Source: Variovorax paradoxus
GTDB taxonomy: Bacteria; Pseudomonadota; Gammaproteobacteria; Burkholderiales; Burkholderiaceae_C
DNA length: 64,000 bases
Assembly (NCBI GenBank): GCA_016806145.1
Contig: CP063167.1
Location: forward strand, 988,501 to 1,052,500
Direction: 5' to 3'
The notes under the pieces were generated by a model. That model made no database searches, was not told the origin of the DNA, and worked only from the letters and a program-made list of their open reading frames with translations. Shown here piece by piece: positions 52,766 through 62,589 of this stretch. A program made the position numbers and the translations under genes. Each line of letters starts with the position of its first letter. The first letter of the stretch is position 1.

Positions 52766-54484
52766 ATGCAACTGCGAGACATGATCCTTGCTCGCTGGGT
52801 AGCCCTGATTGCCCTGGGCGCAGTGACACTGCCAGGGTGCACGACGGGTGACTCCCATTCGGTCGGAAGTGCAGGAGATTCCGCAGCGATGCCTGAGTGG
52901 TCGTCAAACCCACCGGCGCAGCGCTCGGCAACGTCAACACCGCGCGCATCAGCGCCGCTGCCGGTTTCTCGTCCAGCCTCTCCATCGAGCTCAACAGGGC
53001 AAGCGCCATCGAGCGGGTCGCAGGCAGCCGTTGCCGGCGGGTCCGGGTTGAGCAGCGCGGGTGCGATCGCGGGTCGAGCGCGTACTTTCTCAACTCGGTT
53101 GGCCACCTATACCTCGGTGGGCTTCGAACTCTTGCCGGGCTGGCGGCAGGATGATTTCTCGGAGACCTGGCCTGCGTTTCTCGGCAGCTGCAAGGTCTTG
53201 TCGGGGCGAGCACAGGCGTGGCGGCAAGTCTGCGAGCGTGCACGAACAGTAGATCGTGCCGATGACTTGGCCATCCGCCATTTTTTCGAGCGCGATTTCT
53301 CGGCCTATCAGATCCGCGACGATGATCGGCGCCCTGACGGCGTTGTTACCGGCTACTTTGAGCCTGAGATCAGCGGCAGCCGGCACTACGGCGCCCCCAA
53401 CATCTACCCCGTATATGCACAGCCCCAAGACATGCTGTTTGCGGATGCGCGAAAACTTCCCAAAGGCGAAGGGATCGTCGCTGCGCGTGTGGCGGGACGC
53501 AGTGTCGTCGTGCAAGCGGGACTGAGCACGCGTGACATGGGCCGCGCAGGGTTGTACGCGCTCGACCTCTCGCGTATCACCAGAGACACTTTGGATCGCA
53601 AGGTGCGCCTTCGCGTCGAGGGAAAGCGTCTCCTGCCCTACTACACACGCAAGGAAATCGAAACCAAGGGAGCGCCGAATGCCAAGGTCATTGCCTTCGT
53701 GAACAACGCTTCCGCGCTCTACGAGATGCAGATCCAGGGCTCTGGACGCATTCGTCTGGACTCGGGCGAGGTGATCCGCATCGCCTATGCGGAGCAGAAC
53801 GGTCAGCCGTTCAGGCCCACACTGGCCCAGGCGGCGTCGGGCAAACCTCGCAGTCCCGTGAAAGTGCGCGGCTCCTCGCTGGAACTTGAGCTCGACGATG
53901 ATGAGGACGAAGCACTGCAGCCTGCGGCTGGCAGCAGCGCCGACGTCTCCGTGGTTCGCACGCGTGGCTTCACACTCGCCCTGCCCAAGGTCAATGGCGC
54001 TGTTGCGGTGCCCGGACGCCGCCCCGCACAGCGGGTGACTGGCTCGGGTATTGAAGATCCAAGCTACGTGTTTTTCAAGGAGGCCAGTGCGCCTGGCGGA
54101 GGACCGGTTGGCGCGCTGGGGGTGCCGCTATCGCCTGGACGCTCGATCGCCGTGGATCCGCGAAGCACGCCGCTTGGATATCCCGTGTTTGTGTCCACGC
54201 GCGCGCCAGGCAGTGGGGCCCCGATGCGCCGTTTGACGATCGCGCAGGACACAGGCGGTGCCATTCGCGGTGCGGTGCGTGCGGACTACTTCTTCGGCAA
54301 TGGCCAGCAAGCTGCGACGCAGGCTCGGCGCATGAAGGAGCGAGGACAACTCTGGGTCCTGCTCCCGCGCGACTTGGCAGTGGCACAGGCGGCCTCCACG
54401 GCGGTGCGCACGCGCGGCGGTGCCGTCGGAGACGATCTTCCCGAATGCCTTGTCGCGGACGAAAACAGCTGCGTCAACGATTGA
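52766..54484 (+). CDS. mltA: Membrane-bound lytic murein transglycosylase A (MltA) with 3D domain
   Basis: 572 residues from ATG 52766. A lipoprotein signal with lipobox LPGC (LIALGAVTLPGCTTGDSHSV) is followed by about 90 residues of Ser/Pro/Ala linker. The MltA domain runs from about 150 (FSETWPAFLGSCKVLSGRAQ, VVTGYFEPEISGSRHYGAPN) to about 340 (EMQIQGSGRIRLDSGEVIRI). The C-terminal 3D domain has the three aspartates in IAVDPRSTPLGYPVF, IAQDTGGAIRG and VRADYFFG. It cleaves peptidoglycan glycan strands to 1,6-anhydro ends from the outer membrane. It exceeds the usual ~370-430 residues because of the linker and a low-complexity DDDED insert. Confidence 0.92.
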   Translation: MQLRDMILARWVALIALGAVTLPGCTTGDSHSVGSAGDSAAMPEWSSNPPAQRSATSTPRASAPLPVSRPASPSSSTGQAPSSGSQAAVAGGSGLSSAGAIAGRARTFSTRLATYTSVGFELLPGWRQDDFSETWPAFLGSCKVLSGRAQAWRQVCERARTVDRADDLAIRHFFERDFSAYQIRDDDRRPDGVVTGYFEPEISGSRHYGAPNIYPVYAQPQDMLFADARKLPKGEGIVAARVAGRSVVVQAGLSTRDMGRAGLYALDLSRITRDTLDRKVRLRVEGKRLLPYYTRKEIETKGAPNAKVIAFVNNASALYEMQIQGSGRIRLDSGEVIRIAYAEQNGQPFRPTLAQAASGKPRSPVKVRGSSLELELDDDEDEALQPAAGSSADVSVVRTRGFTLALPKVNGAVAVPGRRPAQRVTGSGIEDPSYVFFKEASAPGGGPVGALGVPLSPGRSIAVDPRSTPLGYPVFVSTRAPGSGAPMRRLTIAQDTGGAIRGAVRADYFFGNGQQAATQARRMKERGQLWVLLPRDLAVAQAASTAVRTRGGAVGDDLPECLVADENSCVND

Positions 54485-54573
54485 AGCGCCGAAGAAAAGC
54501 CACCAGCCCGGCGCGGGGCTGCGGGGGATCTCGCAGCCTCAGAAACTCCTCACAGCAGCGGCCTTTGCGTGGT

Positions 54574-54795
54574 TCACTGTCTGCTGCCGAGAGATAACCA
54601 GCCCTCGGGCGTGATTGCGGTGACCGTCGCCTCGAGCGGATCGCAGTAGCCCGTCGGCTGTCCGCTGAGCGTGCGAAACCTTGCTTCCACAAGGCCGGCG
54701 AAAACCAGGCGAGAGACCTTCTGCACGTCCGCTCTCGCGATGACGGTGAGGGGCAGCTTGATCGCTGCAATTTCAGAAAGCAAAGCGAGTGCCAT
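54574..54795 (-). CDS. Small conserved-looking hypothetical protein
   Basis: 73 residues from ATG 54795: MALALLSEIAAIKLPLTVIA, VSRLVFAGLVEARFRTLSGQ and EATVTAITPEGW. Beta-rich, no domain recognised. It is convergent with mltA and divergent from the glycosylase gene. Confidence 0.45.
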   Translation of the reverse strand: MALALLSEIAAIKLPLTVIARADVQKVSRLVFAGLVEARFRTLSGQPTGYCDPLEATVTAITPEGWLSLGSRQ

Positions 54796-54986
54796 CAGTC
54801 AACACCTTTTGCGAATAAAAAGTCCAATGTGCACCTTGTTCTCGAAGAGTGCAATGCCGTGGCGCTCGATGTACTGCCGTGAGCCTGCTGCCGACATCCG
54901 CCCAGGCCTTGGAAGCGCCGTGCGACTACAGCTGCGCCAGAGGGCTGGTGACATCGCTTGACTGCCACTGGCAGCACGCTGTCGGC

Positions 54987-55550
54987 ATGTGCTCTTCGCT
55001 TTCCATCGACTTTGGCGTTTCGTCACCCGAGCTCGCGCGAGCATTGATCGGTGCGTCGTTTTGGGTGGAAGGGGTCGGGGGGCGCATCGTCGAAACGGAA
55101 GCCTATGACGTCTTGGACCCGGCCTCGCACAGCTATGGCGGCCGATCGGTGCGCAACGCCACGATGTTCGGTCCGCCAGGCCGTGCTTACGTGTATCGGT
55201 CCTACGGCTTGCACTGGTGCCTGAACTTCGTGTGCCGGGAGGAGGGCCACGGCGCCGGTGTCCTGATCCGCGCGCTGGAGCCGACAGATGGTTTCGATGC
55301 GATGCAGGCACGCCGAGGGCTTCTCGAGCCGCGGCTCCTGTGCGCGGGACCGGGGCGGGTCGCCCAGGCGCTGGGGATCACCGGTGCGCACGACGGCCTG
55401 CCGCTGGACCGCGCGCCTTTCGAGCTGAAGGGTCCGAGTGTGGTACAGGATGTGGTGTTCGGCGCTCGCATCGGCATTTCAAAGGCGATGGATGTGCCTT
55501 GGCGTTTTGGGCTGAAAGGATCTCGCTTTGTCAGTCGCAGCTTTGGTTGA
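54987..55550 (+). CDS. 3-methyladenine DNA glycosylase (AAG/MPG family)
   Basis: 187 residues from ATG 54987. Family motifs are in order: ARALIGASFWVEGVGGRIVE TEAY with the catalytic Glu, DPASHSYGGRSVRNATMFGP, GRAYVYRSYGLHWCLNFVC, AGVLIRALEP, and LCAGPGRVAQALGI. It removes alkylated or deaminated purines from DNA. It is 19 nt from the DUF3253 gene, forming a small probable operon of three genes. Confidence 0.92.
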   Translation: MCSSLSIDFGVSSPELARALIGASFWVEGVGGRIVETEAYDVLDPASHSYGGRSVRNATMFGPPGRAYVYRSYGLHWCLNFVCREEGHGAGVLIRALEPTDGFDAMQARRGLLEPRLLCAGPGRVAQALGITGAHDGLPLDRAPFELKGPSVVQDVVFGARIGISKAMDVPWRFGLKGSRFVSRSFG

Positions 55551-55568
55551 CGCGGGAGCCTCGCGCCG

Positions 55569-55859
55569 ATGATCGACTCCTCACGGGCGGTTGTGGCGAA
55601 CGAGGCCGTCGAAGCACAAATCTTCGAGCTACTAGCTCGTCGTGCGCCTGGAGCAAGCATCTGCCCTTCGGAGGTTGCGCGAGCCCTGGTAAGCGCACCG
55701 TCGAACTGGCGCGCCCTGATGCCGCAGGTGCGCGAAGTGGCCCAGGAACTCGCCCGTCGCCGGCGAGTGCTCGTCACCCGAAAAGGGGACCGTGTCGACG
55801 CGATGGATCGCGGTGGACCCATCCGTCTCACGTTGCCGTTCGAGAAGGAACGCAAGTGA
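55569..55859 (+). CDS. DUF3253 family protein
   Basis: 96 residues. The pattern IFELLARRAPGASICPSEVA RAL, WRALMPQVREVAQELARRRR and VLVTRKG is a winged-helix-like DUF3253 domain. It overlaps the next gene by GTGA and follows the glycosylase closely. It may bind DNA, but its role is not known. Confidence 0.85.
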   Translation: MIDSSRAVVANEAVEAQIFELLARRAPGASICPSEVARALVSAPSNWRALMPQVREVAQELARRRRVLVTRKGDRVDAMDRGGPIRLTLPFEKERK

Positions 55860-56206
55860 TCGGAAAAAGAGGCCGATTGCAGACCCTCGACGGCCCCCTC
55901 ATGACACCCGATGGCCGATATCTGGTGGTACGGGGGCGTTTGTGGCGCGCAGCAAACCCGGGACTGTCCGAAGAAGAGAAAAGCCTCTGGGTCCGCCAAT
56001 TGATGGCGGCGCGACGAGCGTTGCGTGCAACCGCATCGATCGATGAGCGCGCAACCGCTCGCGCCCTCGTCGACGATGCAAAGCGTCGACTGGGAGAACG
56101 CGGCCCGCCGTGGTGGACCGATGGTGCGCCCGATATGAATCGCAAGCTGGTCAAGAACACACCCTATGGCGAATGGTTTCGCCGCCTGAACGACGAGGTG
56201 ACTTGA
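55856..56206 (+). CDS. Conserved hypothetical protein coupled to DUF3253
   Basis: 116 residues from GTG 55856, overlapping the DUF3253 stop. It has the recurring pattern MTPDGRYLVVRGRLWRAANP, LMAARRALRA and a C-terminal RLGERGPPWWTDGAPDMNRK LVKNTPYGEWF. This pairing with DUF3253 recurs in Proteobacteria as I recall it. Function unknown. Confidence 0.75.
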   Translation: MIGKRGRLQTLDGPLMTPDGRYLVVRGRLWRAANPGLSEEEKSLWVRQLMAARRALRATASIDERATARALVDDAKRRLGERGPPWWTDGAPDMNRKLVKNTPYGEWFRRLNDEVT

Positions 56207-56258
56207 TCGAGCTGCATTTATGAACGGCGGTCGCCGGCGCAGTCCGCCGTGCGATGAC

Positions 56259-58133
56259 TCAGACGTCAAGCATCCGGGCAATGCGCCGCTTGAATTCCCC
56301 CAGCTCGAAAGGCTTGGTCATCACCTCCATCCCTGGCTCCAACTCACCATTGCCCACGGCGGCGCCGGCTGCGTAGCCCGTGATGAAAAGCACTTTGAGG
56401 TCAGGTTTGCGCAGCCGCACGACATCGGTGACCTGGCGTCCGTTCATACCTCCGGGAAGTCCGACATCGGTGATCAGGATGTGGAATTCGCTGTTCGGCT
56501 CTTCATCCACGCACACGAGGCCTTCCCGGCCATTTGCCGCGGCAGTGACCTCGTAGCCCGCGGCGACAAGTTCTTCCTGGAGCAGGGCTCGAAGCGGTGC
56601 CTCGTCCTCGATCAGAAGCACGCGCGCCGACCTCGGTGCTGAGAATGCCGCCGTATCGCTTGTCGGGTTGCGCTGACCAACCGCAGCCTCCGTGTCGTTC
56701 GAATCGCCGTCGATACGGGGCATATAGATACTGACGGTGGTGCCTTGACCCAATTCCGACTCGATGCGCATTTGGCCACCCGATTGGCGGGCGAATCCGT
56801 ACACCATCGACAAACCCAGGCCGGTGCCCTGGCCCAAGGGTTTGGTTGTGAAGAACGGCTCCGTGGCATGAGCCTTGGTTTGCGCATCCATGCCGCAACC
56901 CGTGTCGCGCACCTCGAGGCACACGTAGTCACCAGGCGCGTTCCCGATGGGCGTGCTTGCGTCGTGGGGAAATGAACAGTTGTTGCCCGTCACCGTCAAG
57001 CTTCCCCCACCGGGCTGCATCGCGTCGCGCGCATTGATGCACAGGTTAAGCAGCGCGTTCTCGAGTTGCGCGCTGTCTGCGCGCACGGGCCAAAGGTCCG
57101 CCGGAACATTGAACTGGACGGCGATCGATGGCCCGACGCTGCGACGAACAAGTTCCTCGAACTGGTTCAGGCGATGGCGAAGATCAATTCGCCGCGGATC
57201 CAAGGTCTGGCGGCGAGAGAAGGCCAAAAGACGCTGGGTGAGTGAAGCCGCCCGCTCCACTGTTTCCTTGCCGACGGTGACATAGCGCTGGGCTTGCTGC
57301 GTGTCGCCAGAACGCATGCGCAGTTCGAGAAGCTCGAAGCTGACCTTCAGAGTGCCGAGCAGGTTGTTGAAATCATGTGCGATGCCCCCGGTGAGCTGGC
57401 CAATCGCCTCCATCTTCTGGGCTTGGCGCAGCGCATCTTCGGCTTCCAAGAGCGCGCGCGTGCGCTCCTCGATCCTCGCCTCCAGCGTTTGATTGGCCTT
57501 GCGCAGCTCGCGCTCTGCCATCACCTTGCCCGTGGTTTCGGTCACCGTTGCCATCACTCCAGCGAACCCTCCGGCGGCATCCGGCACCGGCGAATAGTCG
57601 AGCGTGAGCCACACACTTTCCGGCGAACCGTTGCGCAAGAAGGTGAACTCGTGGTCTTCGAAGGATTGAGGTTTGCCGGCCAGCACCGTCTTCATGAGGC
57701 GATCGTTGAACTCGGACACTTCCGGCCACGCTTCGCGCAAGGGTTGACCCAGGCAAGCTGGATGCCGTCCGCCTGCGACGACTGCATAGGCATCGTTGTA
57801 GATCATGATGCCGGCTTCGCCCCAAAGAAGCGCGATGGGCTTCGGCGAATGCAGCACGATGCCCACGGCGCAGCACAGATGCTGAGGCCATTGATCGATC
57901 GGGCCCAAGGGCGTAGACGCCCAATCAAGCTGGGCAATCAGCGCGGCGAGTGCCGAGTCGGGTGGCAAAAATGCAGCTGAGATGGAAGCAGGCGCCACGG
58001 TGCTTTCGATCGGGATTCGGTGAAAACGAAAGCTATCACAGCCTGAGGCGAGCTGGCGTAAGAGGGGCGAGCGACCGCTGAACTGCCCAGCGTCGACGCG
58101 CATTGTCCAGCCCTGCCGGCAAACATGCGCCAA
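56259..58133 (-). CDS. Hybrid sensor histidine kinase/response regulator (PAS-HisKA-HATPase-REC)
   Basis: Up to 624 residues; the first 40-55 look non-native, so translation may start later. A PAS domain (about 85-200; [20 protein letters not shown]) and a coiled coil are followed by the H-box [20 protein letters not shown] with H253, N-box [17 protein letters not shown]-boxes [11 protein letters not shown] and [13 protein letters not shown], and a REC domain ([20 protein letters not shown], phospho-acceptor in [14 protein letters not shown]). No transmembrane segment, so it is a cytoplasmic sensor. No output regulator is next to it. Confidence 0.88.
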   Translation of the reverse strand: MAHVCRQGWTMRVDAGQFSGRSPLLRQLASGCDSFRFHRIPIESTVAPASISAAFLPPDSALAALIAQLDWASTPLGPIDQWPQHLCCAVGIVLHSPKPIALLWGEAGIMIYNDAYAVVAGGRHPACLGQPLREAWPEVSEFNDRLMKTVLAGKPQSFEDHEFTFLRNGSPESVWLTLDYSPVPDAAGGFAGVMATVTETTGKVMAERELRKANQTLEARIEERTRALLEAEDALRQAQKMEAIGQLTGGIAHDFNNLLGTLKVSFELLELRMRSGDTQQAQRYVTVGKETVERAASLTQRLLAFSRRQTLDPRRIDLRHRLNQFEELVRRSVGPSIAVQFNVPADLWPVRADSAQLENALLNLCINARDAMQPGGGSLTVTGNNCSFPHDASTPIGNAPGDYVCLEVRDTGCGMDAQTKAHATEPFFTTKPLGQGTGLGLSMVYGFARQSGGQMRIESELGQGTTVSIYMPRIDGDSNDTEAAVGQRNPTSDTAAFSAPRSARVLLIEDEAPLRALLQEELVAAGYEVTAAANGREGLVCVDEEPNSEFHILITDVGLPGGMNGRQVTDVVRLRKPDLKVLFITGYAAGAAVGNGELEPGMEVMTKPFELGEFKRRIARMLDV

Positions 58134-58269
58134 GCTGCCCCGGAGATCTCGGGTTTGGGCAGACAGCTGTCCTGCATGGGAATGACCATGAGGCTGGTCG
58201 GCGACGGCAAAAAGGTGGTCGAGGAGATGGGCAAGGCGGCCGTCGCCTGAGCGCGTCGACGGCAGCGGT

Positions 58270-59241
58270 TCAAGGCGCGTTCAACAGGCTCGCCAGTTCC
58301 GCCTTGTCCGTCAGCCCGAGCTTGATGTAGATCTCGCGCAGGTAGTGCCTGACGGTGGCCGGCGACAGCTGCAGCGCGCGGGCGACTTCCTTGTACGACT
58401 GGCCCGAGGAGAACGCGCGCGCCACGTCCGATTCGCGCGGCGTGAGGCGATCGATGGCGCGCAGCCTGCGGATCGAGAGCCGCTGCAGTGCTCCCGCGGC
58501 CTCGATCGAGAAGACCAGGTCCGAGAAAACGCTGCGCGCGCCGTCGCGGCGCAAGGCCGAAACGAGCGCCGGTGGCAGCGCTGGCGGCGCCCACGCGGGC
58601 CAGATCCGGGTCACGCAGTCCTGGAAGCCCGCCGACTTCTCGATCACGCCCCACTGGAGGTCGACGAAGGCCGACGCCAGCAGCCCACCGGCCGGCTGCG
58701 CATCGGCGCGCTCCTGATTGCGCCCGAGGTTGTGCCGCCAGCCCATGAAGACATGCGGCATGAGGAACTGCTTGGCCCAGGCCTCGGAGGCGTCGAACGC
58801 GGGGCTGCGGCCGCCACGGAACAGCGAGACGAACAGGAAGTCGCCGGGACGCTCCGCGAGTTTGATCGCGGTGCACAGCGCATGCCGGTTGCCGACCCCC
58901 GCGTTGATCTCATACAGGCCCGGCGTGCTGTGGAGCTGGTGGGTGTCGAAGCGCACGGTGTGGGTGGGCGCATCGCTGACGCTGCTGGCCAGGCGGTCGT
59001 CGGGCGTGCAGGTGTCCCAGGTCTCGACGTAGGACGCGGGCAGGTTGGCCCGGTAGGAGCTCAGCAGGCGAAAGCCGCCTGCGGCGACGGGCGACATGAT
59101 CCCCCACCACGCGCGATCGAAGCCGATCACGCGATCGATGTCGCTCAGCACGCGCGCCTGGAAGTCCTCCTCGCGCGCCTCGTAGGCCGCCTCGTTGATC
59201 CGAAGGATCAGGTTGCCGCACTCCTGAAGGTTGTTCAGCAT
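58270..59241 (-). CDS. LuxR-family transcriptional regulator of the nitrilase cluster (inferred)
   Basis: 323 residues from ATG 59241. The C-terminal LuxR HTH is clear: DRLTPRESDVARAFSSGQSY, KEVARALQLSPATVRHYLRE, IYIKLGLTDKAELASLL. The N-terminal ~200 residues have no AHL-binding pattern and are probably a PAS/GAF-like sensor. It is divergent from the DUF3311-symporter-nitrilase genes across a 250-bp gap, which makes it their likely regulator. Confidence 0.85.
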   Translation of the reverse strand: MLNNLQECGNLILRINEAAYEAREEDFQARVLSDIDRVIGFDRAWWGIMSPVAAGGFRLLSSYRANLPASYVETWDTCTPDDRLASSVSDAPTHTVRFDTHQLHSTPGLYEINAGVGNRHALCTAIKLAERPGDFLFVSLFRGGRSPAFDASEAWAKQFLMPHVFMGWRHNLGRNQERADAQPAGGLLASAFVDLQWGVIEKSAGFQDCVTRIWPAWAPPALPPALVSALRRDGARSVFSDLVFSIEAAGALQRLSIRRLRAIDRLTPRESDVARAFSSGQSYKEVARALQLSPATVRHYLREIYIKLGLTDKAELASLLNAP

Positions 59242-59493
59242 GGGAGTTCCAACTGGGGGCATTCCAACAAGCAAGCCATATGCCATCGCATGGTGTGGCG
59301 GGCCATCCTAGCCTTGCGTCCCCGCCTTGCCAATGCGGCTTGCCCGCCCCCGGGGACCGTACCCCGTTCATTTGAACGGTGCACGCGAAAGGACGGCGCT
59401 CCTAGAGTCCGTCGCGATGCGAAGGATCCGCCTCGCAGACCTGGTACCGGCCCTTCTCACTCCCGCAGCCCGCGGCCTTCCCGAAAGCCTCCC

Positions 59494-59721
59494 ATGCCCC
59501 TCGCGACACTTCCACGGCTACCGGCCTCGATCCGGTGGTGGTTCCTGCTCAATGCGCTGCTGCTCCTGCTGCCGCCTGTGCACTGGCTCGTCAATGACCA
59601 CCGGGCGCCGATCCTCGGCCTGCCGCCGACCCTGTTCTATTTCCTCGCGCTCAGCGTGTCGATCGCGGCCAGCGTGGTGGCCGCCTATGTCGCCGAATAC
59701 GGCGAAGCGGGAAGGGGGTGA
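59494..59721 (+). CDS. DUF3311 small membrane subunit
   Basis: 75 residues with two TM helices (WWFLLNALLLLLPPVHWLVN and LFYFLALSVSIAASVVAAYV) and the conserved pattern around PPVHWLVND and LGLPPTLFYF of DUF3311. Family members precede sodium:solute symporters, as here (4-nt gap), and probably act as a small partner subunit. Confidence 0.85.
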   Translation: MPLATLPRLPASIRWWFLLNALLLLLPPVHWLVNDHRAPILGLPPTLFYFLALSVSIAASVVAAYVAEYGEAGRG

Positions 59722-59725
59722 AGCG

Positions 59726-61243
59726 ATGGTGCTGACATTCGGCCTCCAGCTGGCCTTCTTCCTGGTCATCATCTACGTGCTGCACCGCAGCTACCGCAAG
59801 GACCGGTCCTTCACCGACTACGCCGTGGGCGGCCGCTCGTTCGGTGCCAACTACCAGGCCATGTCCTTCCTCAACACCTGGTATCCGGGCGCGATGTTCA
59901 CCGCCTTCGCGGGCCTGGCCGTCAGTGCCGGCGTGATCTCGTTCTACGTGCTGGCCTACAGCCTGATGACGGTGGTCCTGATGTACGCCATGTCGCAGCG
60001 CGTGTGGACCTGGGGCCAGCGCTTCGACCTGCGGACACAACCCGATCTGTTCGCCCTGCGCTACGACTCCAGGCACATCCGCACCATCGCAGCGCTGATC
60101 GGCATCGTGTCGGGCTTCCCCTGGCTGGTACTCGCGATGCAGGCGATGGGTGGTCTCTTCCACTTCATGTCGCTCGGTGCGCTGCCTTTCTCGGAGGCCG
60201 TGATCCTCGGCGTGGTGGTGGTCGCGATCCGCCAGATCTGGACCGTGCGCATGGGCATGCGCGGCGTGATCATCTCGGACATGTACCAGGGCATCGTGGC
60301 CTACATCTTCGGCAGCCTCATGCTGTGCGGCCTGGTCGTTTGGTTGTGGACGAACAAGGGCGTGCGGCTGCAGTCGCTCGATCCCGCGATGTTCTCCTTG
60401 CCGTCCTTCGGCTCGAAGGAAGGGCCGCTCTACCTGTTCAGCCTGCTGTTCACGAGCACCATCGGCGGCTGGTGCCTGCCGTTCATCTTCGTGCGCCTGT
60501 TCACCGCCGACGGCGTGGCGGCGCTGAAGAAATCGGCGGCCATCGCGATGCCCGCGTCGCTGGTGTTCTGCATCCCCCTGCTGATCTTCGGCATGCTCGC
60601 CTCGCAGCTTCCCTCCGTGGCCAGCCACCCCGAGGACGTGTGGTTCATCGTGAGCCAGGAAGCGGGTGGCCTGCTGCTGCTCGGGCTGGCCGGCGTGGTG
60701 CTGCTGGCGGCATCGATCGGCCACACCGACGGCAGCATCCAGGCGACGGGCGCGCAGATCGCCAACGACCTGGTCGGGAACTACGCCACGCTGAGCCAGC
60801 GGCAGCTGGTCACGGTATCGAAGATCGGCATGGTGGTTCTCACGGCCCTGGCCGCCTGGGTCGCCTGCCTCAAGCTGCCGGCGCTGTTCACGCTCGCGGT
60901 GCTGGCCTACCAGGGCGTCATCCAGCTCGCGGTGCCGCAGTTCCTGGGCATCTTCTGGAAGCGCGGGACCAAGGAAGGGGCGATCGCGGGCATGGTCGTG
61001 GGCTTCGTGCTCGTCATCGTGCTCGAGAGCTTCTTCGCCCGGCAGCTCGAGGCCGCCTGGGGCCTGACCTCGGGCGTGATCGCGCTGGCCGTGAACCTGG
61101 CCATCTACGCCGGCTTCGCATGGCTGCGGCCCCACGGCGCGGCCGAGCGCCAGCGCATCGACGGCCTGTTCGGGCTGACCCGCGAGGCCGTGGCCGAGCC
61201 GGTGCCGCAGCCAGCGAGCGTCGGTGCCTCCGCGCGCGCCTGA
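59726..61243 (+). CDS. Sodium:solute symporter family transporter
   Basis: 505 residues with about 13 TM helices. The LeuT-fold SSS pattern is seen: RSFTDYAVGGRSFGANYQAM, SFLNTWYPGAMFTAFAGLAV, SGFPWLVLAMQAMGG, GVIISDMYQGIVAYIFG and IGHTDGSIQATGAQIANDL. It would import an organic solute with Na+. The next gene, a nitrilase, suggests a nitrile, amide or carboxylate substrate (inference). Confidence 0.9.
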   Translation: MVLTFGLQLAFFLVIIYVLHRSYRKDRSFTDYAVGGRSFGANYQAMSFLNTWYPGAMFTAFAGLAVSAGVISFYVLAYSLMTVVLMYAMSQRVWTWGQRFDLRTQPDLFALRYDSRHIRTIAALIGIVSGFPWLVLAMQAMGGLFHFMSLGALPFSEAVILGVVVVAIRQIWTVRMGMRGVIISDMYQGIVAYIFGSLMLCGLVVWLWTNKGVRLQSLDPAMFSLPSFGSKEGPLYLFSLLFTSTIGGWCLPFIFVRLFTADGVAALKKSAAIAMPASLVFCIPLLIFGMLASQLPSVASHPEDVWFIVSQEAGGLLLLGLAGVVLLAASIGHTDGSIQATGAQIANDLVGNYATLSQRQLVTVSKIGMVVLTALAAWVACLKLPALFTLAVLAYQGVIQLAVPQFLGIFWKRGTKEGAIAGMVVGFVLVIVLESFFARQLEAAWGLTSGVIALAVNLAIYAGFAWLRPHGAAERQRIDGLFGLTREAVAEPVPQPASVGASARA

Positions 61244-61296
61244 GTCTTCCCCCACCCATTCCCTCATTCACCCATCCCTCGAGGAGCGCTTCGTCC

Positions 61297-62382
61297 ATGA
61301 ATGCATCCACCGGCGCGTCGTCGCCCCTTTTCCCTCCCAAGTTCCTTGCGGCCGTGGTGCAGGCCGCGCCGGGCTTCTGCGACCACGACGCCGCCATCGA
61401 TCTCACGGTGCGCTACATCGAGGAGGCGGCCGGCAAGGGCGCCGCCATCGTGGCCTTTCCGGAGGACTGGATTCCGGGCTACCCCTGGTGGGTCTGGCTC
61501 GACGCGCCGGCCTGGGGCTTTGGCAAGGGATGGGTGCGGCGCTTCTTCGAGAACGCCTTCAGCTACGACAGCGAGGGTGCGCGACGCATCGCAGCGGCCG
61601 CGAAGCAGTTCGGCATCTTCGTGTCGCTCGGCGTCGTCGAGCGGCTGGGCGCGAGCCTGTACGTCGGCAACTGGATCATCGACAACCAGGGCGAGACCGT
61701 TTCGCGCCGGCGCAAGCTCAAGCCGACGCACATGGAGCGCACCGTCTTCGGCGAAGGCGATGGCAGCGACCTCGTGGTGAGCGACACGCCGCTGGGCCGC
61801 ATCGGCGCGCTCTCCTGCTGGGAGCATCTGCAGCCGCTCACGAAGTTTGCGATGTACAGCCAGAACGAGCAGCTGCACATCGCCGCCTGGCCCGGCTTCA
61901 GCCTCTACAAGGAGAACGCTTACGCGCTGGGCGCGGAGGTCAGCCTCGCGGCGACGCAGACCTATGCGCTGGAAGGTGGGTGCTTCGTGCTGGCCCCATC
62001 GGCCGTGACCTCGGCGTCGATGGTGTCGCAGATCTGCGATACGCCGGCCAAGCATGCGCTGTTCACGGTCGGCGGCGGGCACTCCGTCATCTACGGGCCC
62101 CATGGCAACCCGCTGTCCGAGCGCATGCCTGACACCTGGGAGGGCGTCATCTGCGCCGAGATCGACCTGGGCGAGATCGCGGTGGCCAAGGCGGCCGCCG
62201 ATCCCGCGGGCCACTACGCGCGCGCCGATGTCATGCGGCTCATGATCAACCGGGCACCGAACCACCGGGTCCATGTTTTCGACCTGGCGCTTCAGGCCGA
62301 GGGCGGCGCGTCCGGGCAGGCGCAGCGCCTCGACACCGATGCGGTGACCGAGCACGCGGTCGGCGCGAACAGCCCGGCTTGA
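61297..62382 (+). CDS. Nitrilase family enzyme
   Basis: 361 residues. Catalytic triad: E56 in AFPEDWIPGYP, K140 in RRKLKPTHMERTVFGEGDG, and C174 in GALSCWEHLQPL. The CWEHLQPL motif is the hallmark of true nitrilases (nitrile to acid and ammonia). The aromatic PWWVWLDAPAWGFG loop replaces the usual PRG segment and may shape substrate choice. It follows the symporter by 53 nt. Whether it acts on aliphatic nitriles, arylacetonitriles or cyanide cannot be decided. Confidence 0.92.
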   Translation: MNASTGASSPLFPPKFLAAVVQAAPGFCDHDAAIDLTVRYIEEAAGKGAAIVAFPEDWIPGYPWWVWLDAPAWGFGKGWVRRFFENAFSYDSEGARRIAAAAKQFGIFVSLGVVERLGASLYVGNWIIDNQGETVSRRRKLKPTHMERTVFGEGDGSDLVVSDTPLGRIGALSCWEHLQPLTKFAMYSQNEQLHIAAWPGFSLYKENAYALGAEVSLAATQTYALEGGCFVLAPSAVTSASMVSQICDTPAKHALFTVGGGHSVIYGPHGNPLSERMPDTWEGVICAEIDLGEIAVAKAAADPAGHYARADVMRLMINRAPNHRVHVFDLALQAEGGASGQAQRLDTDAVTEHAVGANSPA

Positions 62383-62469
62383 CGAGGCTTCCCTCCCACT
62401 CGGCGGGTCATCGACACTCGTCTCACTTCATTAGCGCGGTGACTCGGTCCGCAAGCCCGGGTCGCAGAC

Positions 62470-62589
62470 CTAAGGCCGCATCGTCTCAGTGGTAGTCCGC
62501 TTCGCGCTAATGACGAATGGCCAACGCCCTGATCTGCTGGTCGCAAAGGATTTCGCGGAGGTCATCTCAACCCCGCGAACCCTGGTCAT
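62470..62589 (-). pseudogene. Possible toxin remnant coupled to the antitoxin below
   Basis: A 39-codon frame starts at an ATGA overlap with the restored antitoxin stop (62586-62589), the usual arrangement of antitoxin-toxin pairs, but it ends after MTRVRGVEMTSAKSF… without a recognisable toxin fold. Confidence 0.3.

Noticed and set aside
58345..59493. Long plus-strand open frame opposite the LuxR gene
   Set aside because: It is a high-GC mirror of the LuxR coding sequence; only its last 75 codons (from 59494) are a real gene, DUF3311.
59651..61267. 538-codon minus-strand frame opposite the symporter
   Set aside because: Composition is His/Glu/Arg-rich low-complexity, as expected from the complement of a membrane-protein gene; no start signal.
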